64,000 bases of DNA from Limnohabitans sp. Rim11 (GCF_001269365.1 NZ_CXOM01000003.1:310001-374000), one strand, 5' to 3'. Positions 34,417 through 43,990 are shown, numbered from the stretch's first letter. Made by a program: numbers and translations. The notes: generated by a model from the sequence alone, not told the origin.

Positions 34417-35679
34417 TTAGCCGCCGCGACGCATCATGTCGAAGAATTCGACGTTGCTCTTTGTGGCTTTCATGCTCTTGAGCACCATTTCCATCGCTTC
34501 GATTTCGTCCATGTTGTACATGAACTGGCGCAGGATGCGGGTCTTTTGCAGGACTTCGGGTTGCAACAACATTTCTTCGCGGCGTGTACCGCTGCGGTTC
34601 AAGTTGATGGCTGGGAACACGCGCTTTTCGTACAAGCGGCGTTCCAAATGGATCTCGCAATTGCCGGTGCCTTTGAATTCTTCAAAGATCACCTCGTCCA
34701 TCCGGCTACCGGTATCGACCAAAGCGGTTGCGATGATGGTCAAGCTACCACCTTCTTCCACATTGCGAGCCGCACCAAAGAATCGCTTGGGGCGTTGTAA
34801 TGCGTTGGCATCCACTCCACCTGTCAAGACCTTGCCTGAGCTGGGCACCACGTTGTTGTAGGCGCGTGCCAAACGAGTGATGGAGTCGAGCAAGATGACC
34901 ACGTCTTTTTTGAGTTCAACCAAACGCTTGGCGCGCTCGATGACCATCTCGGCCACGTGCACGTGACGGGCTGCGGGTTCATCAAAGGTGGAGGCAATCA
35001 CTTCGCCGCGCACCGTACGCTGCATTTCGGTCACTTCTTCGGGGCGCTCATCAACGAGCAACACCATGAGGTGAACGTCTGGATTGTTGGCAGTGATGGC
35101 GTGAGCGATGTGCTGCATCATCACGGTTTTGCCTGACTTGGGCTGGGCCACGATCAGGGCGCGTTGGCCTTTGCCTATAGGCGCAATGATGTCGATCACA
35201 CGGCTGGTGATGTTCTCTTCGGCTTTGATGTCGCGCTCAAGACGCATCTGAATGTTGGGGAACAAGGGGGTCAAGTTCTCAAACATGATCTTGTGCTTGT
35301 TGTTCTCTGGCAAATCGCCATTGACCTTGTCAAGCTTGGTGAGGGCAAAGTAGCGCTCGCCGTCTTTGGGAATGCGAACTTCACCTTCAATCATGTCGCC
35401 GGTGTGCAGATTGAATCGGCGCACTTGGCTAGGGCTGATGTAGATGTCGTCGGTGCTAGCGGTGTAACTGGTATCGGGGCTGCGCAAGAAGCCAAAGCCG
35501 TCTGGCAAGATTTCCAAGACGCCATCTGCAAAGACTTGTTCGCCTGCGCGAGCGCGCTTTTTAATGATGGCAAACATCAATTCTTGTTTGCGCATGCGGC
35601 CCGTATTTTCAATCTCAAGAGCGTCGGCTTGCTTGAGGACTTCAGACACGTGCAGTGCCTTGAGTTCGTTTAAGTGCAT
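34417..35679 (-). CDS. rho: Transcription termination factor Rho
   Basis: 420 residues from the ATG at 35677-35679 ([18 protein letters not shown]). The RNA-binding cold-shock-like domain shows [16 protein letters not shown]; the Walker A motif is [25 protein letters not shown] and [13 protein letters not shown] follow; the C-terminus ends in MMRRGG. It is the homohexameric RNA helicase that ends transcription. An in-frame start seven codons upstream exists, but homologues begin at MHL. Confidence 0.97.
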   Translation of the reverse strand: MHLNELKALHVSEVLKQADALEIENTGRMRKQELMFAIIKKRARAGEQVFADGVLEILPDGFGFLRSPDTSYTASTDDIYISPSQVRRFNLHTGDMIEGEVRIPKDGERYFALTKLDKVNGDLPENNKHKIMFENLTPLFPNIQMRLERDIKAEENITSRVIDIIAPIGKGQRALIVAQPKSGKTVMMQHIAHAITANNPDVHLMVLLVDERPEEVTEMQRTVRGEVIASTFDEPAARHVHVAEMVIERAKRLVELKKDVVILLDSITRLARAYNNVVPSSGKVLTGGVDANALQRPKRFFGAARNVEEGGSLTIIATALVDTGSRMDEVIFEEFKGTGNCEIHLERRLYEKRVFPAINLNRSGTRREEMLLQPEVLQKTRILRQFMYNMDEIEAMEMVLKSMKATKSNVEFFDMMRRGG

Positions 35680-35887
35680 GGATTTACCTGCGTAAAACAA
35701 CCCTGGTGGGTTGATGTCAAAAAAACTGGGGGAGGAGGAAACCGAAATTTCAAACGTCTAGAAACCAAAGCCTGGAAAGATGCGTCAGAGGGGATAAGCA
35801 GACGCTGGGGGCTTTTCTAAGTTTCTATCTTGAAACTGTGATGTACCCTTTTGGGAGACATCGGAGCGGATTATGACAGGAAATTAG

Positions 35888-35921
35888 ACCTCAGGAGGAG
35901 ATTGTTGGCTCGTCCTGAGGT
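35888..35921 (-). terminator. Stem-loop after trxA
   Basis: ACCTCAGGA (35888-35896) and TCCTGAGGT (35913-35921) make a perfect 9-bp stem 14 bp after the trxA stop; the minus-strand tail is CTAATTTCC, only weakly T-rich. The rest of the rho/trxA gap (35680-35934) must hold the rho promoter, which could not be assigned with confidence. Confidence 0.6.
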
Positions 35922-35934
35922 GGGTTTGTCAGAC

Positions 35935-36267
35935 TTAGGCCAATTGCTGATCAATGAAGGCTGTCAATTGAGCTTTGCTCATGGCGCCCACTTTGGTGGC
36001 AGCCAGTTGACCGTCTTTGAAGATCATCAGTGTTGGGATGCCGCGAATGCCATACTTGGCAGGGATGTCTCGGTTTTCATCCACATTCATTTTGGTGATT
36101 TGCAATTTACCTTGGTAGGCGCCTGCCACATCGTCCAAAATGGGCGCAATCATTTTGCAAGGGCCACACCATTCAGCCCAAAAATCAACCACCACAGGCG
36201 TTGCAGACTTGATAACGTCGGCGTCAAATGTGGCATCAGAAGTGTGTTTGATCAAATCGCTGGCCAT
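35935..36267 (-). CDS. trxA: Thioredoxin TrxA
   Basis: 110 residues from the ATG at 36265-36267, preceded by AAGGATAAGG. The redox site is WCGPCK with Cys34 and Cys37; [19 protein letters not shown] and the cis-proline segment [12 protein letters not shown] are canonical. It reduces protein disulfides with NADPH via thioredoxin reductase. The trxA-rho order is common in proteobacteria. Confidence 0.97.
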   Translation of the reverse strand: MASDLIKHTSDATFDADVIKSATPVVVDFWAEWCGPCKMIAPILDDVAGAYQGKLQITKMNVDENRDIPAKYGIRGIPTLMIFKDGQLAATKVGAMSKAQLTAFIDQQLA

Positions 36268-36397
36268 GGCCTTATCCTTGTTTGAATGTGAATTGCAATG
36301 AGTCTGCCTGAGTAAACTCTGCGTATTTTGACAGAAACCCATTAGCCGCTCAGCCTAAAGGGCGATCTTTTCACATTTGTAGAGCCTTGCCTAGTCC

Positions 36398-37732
36398 ATG
36401 AATTCAATCTCAACAGTGCCATTGGCTTCTTCGGTTTTAGATGTGGCCATTGTGGGCGGGGGACCGGCTGGCTTGATGGCCGCCGAGATGTTGTCCAGTT
36501 GGGGCCGCAAAGTGCACCTGTTCGATGCCATGCCCTCTGTCGGCCGCAAATTTCTTTTGGCCGGTCGTGGCGGCCTGAACCTGACACATTCAGAAGACGC
36601 CCAATTGTTTGAGGGTCGGTATGGCGCGCAACGCCCTCACTTGGCACCAATGCTCCAGGCGTGGGGCGCCAAAGAACTTCAAGAATGGGCTCACGGTCTT
36701 GGCATCGATACTTTTGTGGGGACCTCAGGTCGCGTCTTTCCAACAGAGATGAAAGCGGCGCCCTTGCTGCGGGCTTGGTTGCAACGTCTGCGTCACCCCG
36801 AAAGTGGCGTTCCAGTTCAATTTCACATGCGTCACAAGTTGACGGAATTGAGTTCAAGCTTGGTTGAAAAGGGCGCTCAAACTGCCATGACTTTTGTTGT
36901 GCAGGATGTGTCAACGGGGCATGCCCGCACCAGTCATGTGCTTGCCAAGTCGGTCATTTTGGCTTTAGGCGGTGGTAGCTGGGCACGCCTGGGCTCTGAT
37001 GGCGCTTGGGTACCCGTGCTCCAATCGCTGGGTGTGCCGGTCAAGCCATTGCAAGCCTCCAATTGTGGTTTTCATGTGGCCGGGCGAACAGGAACAGGAT
37101 GGACGCCCTTTTTTGAATCGCGCTTTGCTGGCCATCCCCTCAAATCCGTGGCTTTGTCATGGCAAGCCCAAACCGGAGAAATGCTCAAAAGGCAAGGCGA
37201 ATTTGTGGCCACCACGTATGGTGTGGAAGGCAGTTTGATTTATACGGCATCTGCTGATTTGCGAGAGCAGATCAACCAACAGGGCCATGCTGAATTTCAT
37301 ATGGATTTGCTGCCAGATCGCCCCTTGGCTCATGTCATCCAAGAGGTGTCACATCCCCGTGGCACGCGAAGTTTGTCGTCGCACCTCAAAAGTCGCTTGG
37401 GCTTGGAAGGCGTCAAGATGGGTTTGCTCAACGAGTTGTTACCGGCGGGGGACATGCAAGATCCCCTGAAACTGGCGCAGGCCATTAAAGGCTTGGGTGT
37501 CAAAGTATCTGCCACTCGGCCAATTGATGAAGCCATTAGTTCGGCAGGTGGCGTGGCTTGGGAGGGGCTGGGGCCGAACTTCGAAGTCAAAGCTTTGCCA
37601 GGTGTCTTTTGCGCGGGCGAAATGTTGGATTGGGAAGCCCCAACAGGCGGCTATTTGCTAACAGCCAGCATGGCCACGGGAGTGAGTGCAGCCAAGGCGC
37701 TGCACCAAAAAATGAAAGGTGACGAGCCTTGA
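36398..37732 (+). CDS. HI0933/TIGR03862-type NAD(P)/FAD-dependent oxidoreductase
   Basis: 444 residues. The FAD-binding GGGPAGLMAAEML is at about residues 20-32, and FDAMPSVGRKFLLAGRGGLNLTH (42-64) is the hallmark of the HI0933 (BaiN-like) flavoprotein family. The C-terminal FCAGEMLDWEAPTGGYLLTAS is the second FAD contact. Some relatives reduce bile-acid or other enone substrates, but the role in betaproteobacteria is not established. It is divergent from trxA; the SRP RNA gene follows its stop immediately on the other strand. Confidence 0.9.
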   Translation: MNSISTVPLASSVLDVAIVGGGPAGLMAAEMLSSWGRKVHLFDAMPSVGRKFLLAGRGGLNLTHSEDAQLFEGRYGAQRPHLAPMLQAWGAKELQEWAHGLGIDTFVGTSGRVFPTEMKAAPLLRAWLQRLRHPESGVPVQFHMRHKLTELSSSLVEKGAQTAMTFVVQDVSTGHARTSHVLAKSVILALGGGSWARLGSDGAWVPVLQSLGVPVKPLQASNCGFHVAGRTGTGWTPFFESRFAGHPLKSVALSWQAQTGEMLKRQGEFVATTYGVEGSLIYTASADLREQINQQGHAEFHMDLLPDRPLAHVIQEVSHPRGTRSLSSHLKSRLGLEGVKMGLLNELLPAGDMQDPLKLAQAIKGLGVKVSATRPIDEAISSAGGVAWEGLGPNFEVKALPGVFCAGEMLDWEAPTGGYLLTASMATGVSAAKALHQKMKGDEP

Positions 37733-37820
37733 CCCCGGCACTGGCGCCACAGTTAGAGCTGCTTGGTTCCCCACCTGACTCGGTTGGCCGCTTTACCATG
37801 CGGGAAGGCCCGTCGGGGGC
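37732..37820 (-). ncRNA. ffs: 4.5S signal recognition particle RNA
   Basis: The minus strand carries the conserved domain IV of small bacterial SRP RNA: GTCAGGTGGGGAACCAAGCAGC, here split by position as GTCAGG, a GGAA tetraloop and AAGCAGC (about 37757-37779). The 5' part GCCCCCGACGGGCC and the 3' part GTGCCGGGGTC can pair to close the rod. A -10-like TACAAT (37822-37827, minus strand) lies just upstream. The RNA binds Ffh and guides nascent membrane proteins to FtsY. Exact ends are uncertain by a few bases. A position next to dnaX is common in bacteria. Confidence 0.88.
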
Positions 37821-37848
37821 TATTGTAAGACACCGATAGAATGAGCAC

Positions 37849-39504
37849 ATGTCTTATTTAGTACTGGCACGAAAATACCGTCCTCGCAACTTCACCGAAA
37901 TGGTGGGGCAAGAGCACGTGGTGCAAGCCTTGACCAATGCCTTGATTCAGCAAAGGCTGCATCACGCCTATTTGTTTACGGGCACCCGAGGCGTGGGAAA
38001 GACCACCGTCTCTCGTATATTGGCCAAATCACTCAACTGCCAAGGCATTGATGGCCAGGGTGGCATCACGGCCGAACCTTGTGGCGTTTGTCAGGCCTGC
38101 CAAGACATCGATTCAGGTCGCTTTGTAGACTACACCGAGTTAGACGCCGCGTCCAATAGGGGCGTGGACGAAGTGCAAAGCTTATTAGAGCAAGCGGTTT
38201 ACAAACCCGTGCAAGGGCGCTTCAAAGTCTTCATGATTGACGAGGTTCACATGCTGACCAACACGGCTTTCAATGCCATGTTGAAAACCTTGGAAGAGCC
38301 GCCTGAGTATTTGAAATTTGTCTTGGCCACCACCGATCCGCAAAAGGTGCCCGTCACGGTGTTGTCACGCTGCCTGCAATTTAATTTGCGGCCCATGGCC
38401 CCTGAAACTGTGTATGAGCATCTGACCAAGGTGCTAGTGCAAGAGAATTTGCCTGCCGAACCCATGGCACTCAAACTGCTGGCGCGTGCCGCTCGGGGTT
38501 CTATGCGCGATGCACTCAGCTTAACGGACCAAGCCATTGCATTTGGCAGTGGTCAATTGCAAGAGGGCACCGTTCGCTTGATGTTGGGTGCCGTTGATCA
38601 AAGTCACGTGTTGGGTTTGATTGATGCGTTGGCGCGCGGCGATGGCGCCGAAGTGGTTCGCATTGCCGAAACATTGCGCGTCAATGGCTTATCGGCAGCT
38701 TCTGCTTTAGAAGACATGTCCGTGGCCTTGCAACGCATGGCGGTTTTGCAAGCGGTGCCACAAGCGGCATCAGAATCTGACGATCCAGATCATCTTGAAA
38801 TGGTGCGTTTGTCGCAAGCCATGCCAGCCGACGAAACTCAATTGCTCTACAGCATGTGCCTGCACGGCCGTGGTGAATTGGGACTGGCACCCGATGAATA
38901 CGCGGCTTTGACCATGGTGCTACTGCGCTTGCTGGCATTCAAGCCAAAACAAGCCAATTCGGCAACAGGCAGTGCGCCTGCGGCTGAAAAAAAAACTTCA
39001 ATAACAGCGCAAACGCCTAAAGAGCCCGACGTGGTCGCAAGGCCTCAAGTGCAAACTTTGCAAGTAAGGCAGGCCACTGAGCCCACAGAAAGAACCACAC
39101 CCCGAGCCTTGGTGGCCACCGAAGAGGGCGATTTTTGGACGCACACAGTGCGCCAATTGATTCAGGCGGATGCCATCAGTGCCTTGGTTAGAGAGTTGGC
39201 CTTGCAGTCGCAATTGATCGCTCGCGATACCGACCAGTGGCATTTGAGGATTGAAAGCGAATCACTCAATCAAGGCGTTGCGCGTGAACGTTTGCAGGCG
39301 GCATTGCACGAGGCGGGACATGCCGTGAAATTGGTGGTTGAAATTGGTAAAGTATCCGATTCACCCGCTCAAAGAAATGCGACTGCCTTGGCAGAAAAAC
39401 AAAAAGCGGCAGAAGAACTGATTCATTCAGATCCCTTGGTTCAAGCCATGGTGCAAGATTTTGGCGCCAAAATTGTGCCGGGCAGCATCAAACTTATTTC
39501 TTAA
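37849..39504 (+). CDS. dnaX: DNA polymerase III subunits tau/gamma
   Basis: 551 residues. Walker A is GTRGVGKT (45-52); the zinc site is Cys64, Cys78, Cys81 and Cys84; the Walker B region is FKVFMIDEVHMLT and sensor 1 is LATTDPQKVPVTVLSRC. The clamp-loader ATPase opens the beta clamp. After the AAA+ region (about residue 380) a linker begins with nine consecutive A (38987-38995); a -1 shift there would stop at 39018-39020 and give a gamma-like protein of about 390 residues. ybaB and recR follow, the usual order. Confidence 0.96.
   Translation: MSYLVLARKYRPRNFTEMVGQEHVVQALTNALIQQRLHHAYLFTGTRGVGKTTVSRILAKSLNCQGIDGQGGITAEPCGVCQACQDIDSGRFVDYTELDAASNRGVDEVQSLLEQAVYKPVQGRFKVFMIDEVHMLTNTAFNAMLKTLEEPPEYLKFVLATTDPQKVPVTVLSRCLQFNLRPMAPETVYEHLTKVLVQENLPAEPMALKLLARAARGSMRDALSLTDQAIAFGSGQLQEGTVRLMLGAVDQSHVLGLIDALARGDGAEVVRIAETLRVNGLSAASALEDMSVALQRMAVLQAVPQAASESDDPDHLEMVRLSQAMPADETQLLYSMCLHGRGELGLAPDEYAALTMVLLRLLAFKPKQANSATGSAPAAEKKTSITAQTPKEPDVVARPQVQTLQVRQATEPTERTTPRALVATEEGDFWTHTVRQLIQADAISALVRELALQSQLIARDTDQWHLRIESESLNQGVARERLQAALHEAGHAVKLVVEIGKVSDSPAQRNATALAEKQKAAEELIHSDPLVQAMVQDFGAKIVPGSIKLIS
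38987..39020 (+). other. Nine-A slippery run and -1 stop in dnaX
   Basis: The zero frame reads GAA AAA AAA ACT across the run. Slipping back one base gives AAC TTC AAT AAC AGC GCA AAC GCC and then TAA at 39018-39020, so the product would end eight residues after the run. Nine A residues can cause ribosomal or polymerase slippage; E. coli and Thermus use comparable sites in dnaX to make gamma. Confidence 0.6.
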
Positions 39505-39521
39505 TCTATTGAAGGAAAAAC

Positions 39522-39845
39522 ATGTTTAACAAAGGTCAGCTCGCAGGTTTGATGAAGCAAGCGCAAGCCATGCAAGACAATCTGAAAAAAGCACAAGATG
39601 AATTGGCATTTGTCGAAGTGGAAGGCAGTTCAGGCAGTGGCATGGTGAAGGTCTTGATGACTTGCAAACATGTTGTCAAACGCGTCACCATTGACCCTAG
39701 TTTGTTGACGGATGACAAGGACATGTTGGAAGATTTGATTGCAGCAGCCTTTAACGATGCGGTGCGTCAAGCAGAAGAAGTGTCACAACAAAAAATGGGC
39801 AAACTCACCGCTGGCTTACCGCCCGGCATGAAGTTGCCTTTCTAA
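39522..39845 (+). CDS. ybaB: YbaB/EbfC-family nucleoid-associated protein
   Basis: 107 residues. The pattern [20 protein letters not shown], then [20 protein letters not shown] and the C-terminal [14 protein letters not shown], is typical. It binds DNA as a dimer and is encoded between dnaX and recR in most bacteria. AAGGA precedes the ATG, 17 bp after dnaX. Confidence 0.95.
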   Translation: MFNKGQLAGLMKQAQAMQDNLKKAQDELAFVEVEGSSGSGMVKVLMTCKHVVKRVTIDPSLLTDDKDMLEDLIAAAFNDAVRQAEEVSQQKMGKLTAGLPPGMKLPF

Positions 39846-39879
39846 TTGAATTCAACTGCCAAGCGCATCAGTTCACATC

Positions 39880-40476
39880 ATGCAAAAGCCAACGCCGCAC
39901 GCACTCGACACGCTAATTCAAGCGCTGCGCGTGTTGCCTGGCGTGGGGGCTAAGTCAGCCTCTCGCATGGCGTTTCATTTGATGCAACACGAACGTGGCG
40001 GGGCCATTCAGTTGGCTAAGGCTTTGGAGCATGCCTGCGACCACGTCAGGCATTGCGTCACTTGCCACACCCTCACTGAAACCGAAGTTTGCACCATGTG
40101 TGCCGATCCAGAGCGCGATCGCACGCAGCTGTGTGTGGTGGAAACGCCAGCTGACCAGGCCGCCATTGAAAGAACATCTACCTTCAGAGGTTTGTACTTT
40201 GTTCTGATGGGCAAGCTCAGTCCTTTAGATGGCATTGGCCCTAACGACCTGGGCTTTGCCAAGTTGTCAGAGCGCTGCAGCGATGGGCTGGTGCAAGAAG
40301 TGATCTTGGCTACAAACTTCACAGGTGAAGGCGAGGCTACAGCTCACGTCATTGCCGAAATGCTCAAAAAACGGGGGGTGCGTGTGACCCGTTTGGCCCG
40401 CGGTGTTCCTGCCGGCAGTGAACTTGAATACGTCGATTTGGGCACCATTGCGCATGCACTGGTCGATCGTCGCTAG
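39880..40476 (+). CDS. recR: Recombination protein RecR
   Basis: 198 residues. The helix-hairpin-helix [17 protein letters not shown] is at about residues 18-34, the zinc finger [13 protein letters not shown] near 61-73, and the TOPRIM region includes [16 protein letters not shown] and [15 protein letters not shown]. RecR works with RecO/RecF to load RecA at gaps. It ends the dnaX-ybaB-recR operon. Confidence 0.96.
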   Translation: MQKPTPHALDTLIQALRVLPGVGAKSASRMAFHLMQHERGGAIQLAKALEHACDHVRHCVTCHTLTETEVCTMCADPERDRTQLCVVETPADQAAIERTSTFRGLYFVLMGKLSPLDGIGPNDLGFAKLSERCSDGLVQEVILATNFTGEGEATAHVIAEMLKKRGVRVTRLARGVPAGSELEYVDLGTIAHALVDRR

Positions 40477-40567
40477 TTCAATCGTTCTACTTAGTGTTCC
40501 TCATTACGTAATAACCCGCTTGGGATGTTTCCCAATGCGTTAGCACTGATACCTTTGTATGCTGAAA

Positions 40568-40593
40568 CCTTGATTCATGGGAACTAATCAAGG
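40568..40593 (+). promoter_or_regulatory. Inverted repeat before the ABC-type binding-protein gene
   Basis: CCTTGATT (40568-40575) and AATCAAGG (40586-40593) are perfect 8-bp inverted copies separated by 10 bp, directly before the GTG at 40603, and the distal arm overlaps the AAGGGG ribosome site. This could be an operator or a ribosome-site-masking hairpin. Confidence 0.45.
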
Positions 40594-40602
40594 GGTATTA
40601 AG

Positions 40603-41640
40603 GTGCATGACAGGCGAGGGCGACGCAATTTCACGGCAATGGCTGCAGCAACGTTGTTGAGCGCGCCTGTGGCCTCCTTTGCGGCTGTTTCGCCTCAGCG
40701 TATCAGCATTGCCTTGGCAGCGCGCAGCACGCTTTATCACTTGCCTTTGGTGTTGGCCGATCAGTTAGGTTATCTGCGCAACGAAGGACTTCAAGTCGAT
40801 TGGGTTGACTGCGATTCTGGCAGCCAAGCCGTGCAGATGTCCATGAGCGGTCAGGCTGACATTGTTTCGGGTGCTTTTGAACATGCTCTGGACTTGCAAT
40901 CGCCTGGTTCTGCTTACCGTGCATTTGTGTTGATGTCACGAGCCCCCCAACTTAGCTTGGGCTTGACCAGTCGCAAAGCGGCAGGCGTGAAACAGCTTGC
41001 CGAATTGAAATCATTGAAACTGGGCATTTCAGCCATGGGTTCTGCAACGCATTGGATGGCCCAACATTGGATTCGGCAAGTGGGCTTGCCTGCAGATGTG
41101 GTGCAGTTTGTTGAATTGGGTGGCAGTACATCCAACGTCATGGAGGCCATGCGCGCAGGCGCTGTGGATGCTCTGTGTCATGTCGATCCTATTCTGCATT
41201 ACTTAGAGCAAAAAAATGAGCTTCGGATAGTGACCGAAGTTCGAACCCTTTCCAATTCGCAGCGCATGTTTGGTGGCAGCCTAGCGTCTGCTTGCCTTTA
41301 TGCCAAGAACGAATTCTTGCAACGAAGGCCTGATGCCGCCCAAGCCTTGACCTCGGGTGTTGTTAGGGCATTGGGTTGGCTTAAAACGGCTGGGCCAACA
41401 GACATTTTGAGATCTGTTCCTTCGTACCATTGGATGGGCGATCGCGCCATGTATTTGGGCGCCTTAGAAAAGGTCAGGGACAGCTACAGTTTGGATGGCG
41501 TGTTTGGTAACGAAGCGCTTCAAACAGCATGGCGCGCACGGGCTCTCAGGCTCGGCTCAGACGTCGGAAATATTCTCACTTTGGACCGCAGCTTTACCAA
41601 TCAATTTGCGTTGCTGGCCAAACGCAAATTGCATGTGTAA
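40603..41640 (+). CDS. ABC-type nitrate/sulfonate/pyrimidine substrate-binding protein (NMT1/SsuA-like)
   Basis: 345 residues from a GTG at 40603 with AAGGGG upstream. The N-terminus DRRGRRNFTAMAAATLLSAP has a twin-arginine-type signal. The core ALAARSTLYHLPLVLADQLG, FASGQADIVSG-like MSGQADIVSGAFEHALDLQS and MGSATHWMAQHWIRQVGLPAD fit the NMT1/THI5-like family used for taurine, sulfonate, nitrate or thiamine-precursor uptake. No ABC permease or ATPase gene is adjacent, so it would have to dock on a remote transporter. The substrate cannot be named. Confidence 0.82.
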   Translation: MHDRRGRRNFTAMAAATLLSAPVASFAAVSPQRISIALAARSTLYHLPLVLADQLGYLRNEGLQVDWVDCDSGSQAVQMSMSGQADIVSGAFEHALDLQSPGSAYRAFVLMSRAPQLSLGLTSRKAAGVKQLAELKSLKLGISAMGSATHWMAQHWIRQVGLPADVVQFVELGGSTSNVMEAMRAGAVDALCHVDPILHYLEQKNELRIVTEVRTLSNSQRMFGGSLASACLYAKNEFLQRRPDAAQALTSGVVRALGWLKTAGPTDILRSVPSYHWMGDRAMYLGALEKVRDSYSLDGVFGNEALQTAWRARALRLGSDVGNILTLDRSFTNQFALLAKRKLHV

Positions 41641-41641
41641 A

Positions 41642-43189
41642 TTAGCGCGCAGGGGTCTTGGCTTTGGCGCTTTGTTTTTTGACCGCATTGGCGCGAGGCG
41701 CTTGTTTTGCCCCTTTGCTCGTGTTGTTCTTTTTGGTAGTTACTTTGCTGCCCTTGGAACTAGACGTGGTCGGCACCAAAATCGCAATGGATTGACCGGG
41801 CTTCAGCGCAACAGGCATCTTCAACTTGTTCCAAGCAGCAATGCTGGTTGGGGTGACATCGTGTCGGTTGGCCAAGCTGACCAAGGTGTCGCCTTTTAAA
41901 ACCTTCACCATGATTCGGCGCAGAACAACTTCAGGGGCAAATGAAAGTTGGGCATTGTCGGCCAGGTGTTCGGTGACGTCGCTGTCTAAAGCGCCTTGAC
42001 GCGCTACCAACAGGGTGGAGCCTTGCTTGAGCTGCATGCCATTGGGAATGGGGTTGATGCTTCGCAGTTCAGCTTCGGTCATGTTGACCAATTTGCTGGC
42101 TTCAGAAACCTTCATGGTTTTGGGAACAGTCCATGCCGTCCAGCTGGCCAAAGGCTTGTTGGCATGCTCTTCTAGGCGTTTCAAAAACTTGTCGGCATTG
42201 TCCCAGGGCAACAAAATTTCGGGTGTGCCTGCAGCCAAAATGACGGGGCGACTCATAGAGGGATTGAGCGCTTTGAAGTCATTCAAACTGATGCCCGCAA
42301 AATTGGCCGCCAATTTGACATCAATGTCGCGGGTGATGTTGACGCTTTTAAAATAAGGGTGGTTTTGAATCAGAGGCAATCTTGCGTTAAAGCTCTCGGG
42401 CTGCGAGATGATATTTTTAACCGCCTGAAGCTTGGGAACGTAATAACGTGTTTCATTGGGCATGCTCAAATCTGAGTAACTCAAACCCAAGCCTGCCGCT
42501 TTGTTTTTGGCCAGTGCTCGGCCGACACTGCCTTCACCCCAGTTGTAGGCGGCCAGCGCCAAATGCCAGTCTCCAAACATGCCATGAAGCTTTTGGAGAT
42601 AGTCGAGAGCCGCTCGTGTGGATTCGATCACCCCTCGTCGTTCATCGCGAAAAATATTTTGCTTGAGATCAAAGTACTTGCCTGTGGCGGGCATGAATTG
42701 CCACATGCCAGCCGCTTTGGCAGAGGAGACCGCCTCTGGGTTAAATGCTGATTCGATGAATGGCAACAAAGCCAATTCAGTGGGCATGTTTCTTCGCTCG
42801 AGTTCTTCGACGATGTGAAACAAGTATTTGCGCGAACGCTCTGTCATGCGCAGGATGTAATCGGGTCTGGACGAATACCAATCCTCGCGATCCTTGACGA
42901 GATCATTTTCCAGGTCTGGCATGGCAAAACCTTGACGAATGCGCACCCAAATGTCTGCAGGTGGTTCGGTGTGAATGACTGATTTAGATGGTGGTTTAGT
43001 CGCTTGGACGGTCTGAACAACAGCAGGGCCCGTCGCTGTTGCGGGCGGCGATTCAGGCTCCGCGACCGTCGCCGATGTGGCGCCGGCAGCGTCCACGGTT
43101 TTGCCTAAGTTGACACAACCCGTCAGTGCCAATGCCAAAACCGTCAGACCAGTCCAACGCGTGATTGAGTGAAAAGAGAGGTGGTTCAT
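41642..43189 (-). CDS. mltD: Membrane-bound lytic murein transglycosylase D
   Basis: 515 residues from the ATG at 43187-43189. It has a lipoprotein signal with lipobox LTGC (Cys25). The SLT domain carries the catalytic Glu in LALLPFIESAFNPEAVS and the blocks AAGMWQFMPATGKYF and ALAAYNWGEGSVGRAL. Two LysM-type peptidoglycan-binding repeats occur near residues 340-385 and 415-465, followed by a basic KK-rich tail. It cleaves glycan strands to 1,6-anhydromuropeptides at the outer membrane. Its ATG overlaps the gloB stop by ATGA. Confidence 0.95.
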   Translation of the reverse strand: MNHLSFHSITRWTGLTVLALALTGCVNLGKTVDAAGATSATVAEPESPPATATGPAVVQTVQATKPPSKSVIHTEPPADIWVRIRQGFAMPDLENDLVKDREDWYSSRPDYILRMTERSRKYLFHIVEELERRNMPTELALLPFIESAFNPEAVSSAKAAGMWQFMPATGKYFDLKQNIFRDERRGVIESTRAALDYLQKLHGMFGDWHLALAAYNWGEGSVGRALAKNKAAGLGLSYSDLSMPNETRYYVPKLQAVKNIISQPESFNARLPLIQNHPYFKSVNITRDIDVKLAANFAGISLNDFKALNPSMSRPVILAAGTPEILLPWDNADKFLKRLEEHANKPLASWTAWTVPKTMKVSEASKLVNMTEAELRSINPIPNGMQLKQGSTLLVARQGALDSDVTEHLADNAQLSFAPEVVLRRIMVKVLKGDTLVSLANRHDVTPTSIAAWNKLKMPVALKPGQSIAILVPTTSSSKGSKVTTKKNNTSKGAKQAPRANAVKKQSAKAKTPAR

Positions 43190-43959
43190 TTGAAGTCGTT
43201 TTTCCAAGCTCGCAAGTTGGCAAAGATGTCAACTTCTTGGTTGGATGTATGGGGTGCAAAGGCCTTCACGGCTTGAATGACAGCAGGGTGTCGGCTGCGC
43301 AAAAAGGGGTTGATGTTCAATTCATTGGCCAATTGAGCTGGCAATGTGGGTAAGTTTTGCGACCGCAGTTGTTGGCAAAGTTGCACATGCTTCTGAAGCG
43401 CCACGTTGTCAGGTTCAACGGCTGTGGCGAATTTCAAATTGCTCAACGTGTATTCATGGGCGCAGCATACGCGAGTGTTGCCAGGCAGGGCGGCCAAGGT
43501 GTCCATGGCTTTCAGCATTTGGGCAGGCGTGCCTTCAAATATTCTGCCGCAGCCCCCTGAAAACAAAGTGTCTCCACAAAACAAGATGGGTTCTTGATTG
43601 GCAATTTGGGTCCAGTATGCAATGTGGCCTGCTGTGTGACCTGGCACGTCCAGGGTTTGAAAATGCAGACCCATCCAGCTAAAGATGCTATCTTGTTGCA
43701 TGGCCCTGAACTCGAAGGGCAAAGGCTCTGTGGCGGGGCCATAAACTTGTGCGCCCGTCATTTTTTGGAGTGCGGCAACACCACCCGTGTGGTCACCGTG
43801 GTGATGGGTGACTAAAATGACGTCAAGCTGATGCTTGTTTTCAGTCAGCCAATGCCTCACGGGGTCTGCATCGCCCGGGTCAACCACCAAGGCATGTCCT
43901 TGGTGTTGCAACAACCAAATGTAGTTATCAGAAAATGCGGGCAACGGAATTAGGTTCAT
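43186..43959 (-). CDS. gloB: Hydroxyacylglutathione hydrolase (glyoxalase II)
   Basis: 257 residues. The metallo-beta-lactamase motif THHHGDHTGG is at about residues 51-60; FSDNYIWLL near the start, VPGHTAGHIAYW and FCGDTLFSGGCGRIFEG complete the metal site. It hydrolyses S-lactoylglutathione to lactate and glutathione in methylglyoxal detoxification. It is co-transcribed with mltD and divergent from a methyltransferase gene, a neighbourhood widespread in betaproteobacteria. Confidence 0.96.
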   Translation of the reverse strand: MNLIPLPAFSDNYIWLLQHQGHALVVDPGDADPVRHWLTENKHQLDVILVTHHHGDHTGGVAALQKMTGAQVYGPATEPLPFEFRAMQQDSIFSWMGLHFQTLDVPGHTAGHIAYWTQIANQEPILFCGDTLFSGGCGRIFEGTPAQMLKAMDTLAALPGNTRVCCAHEYTLSNLKFATAVEPDNVALQKHVQLCQQLRSQNLPTLPAQLANELNINPFLRSRHPAVIQAVKAFAPHTSNQEVDIFANLRAWKNDFK

Positions 43960-43990
43960 GACTCATCCTATTATAAAAGGCGGCTCCTTG

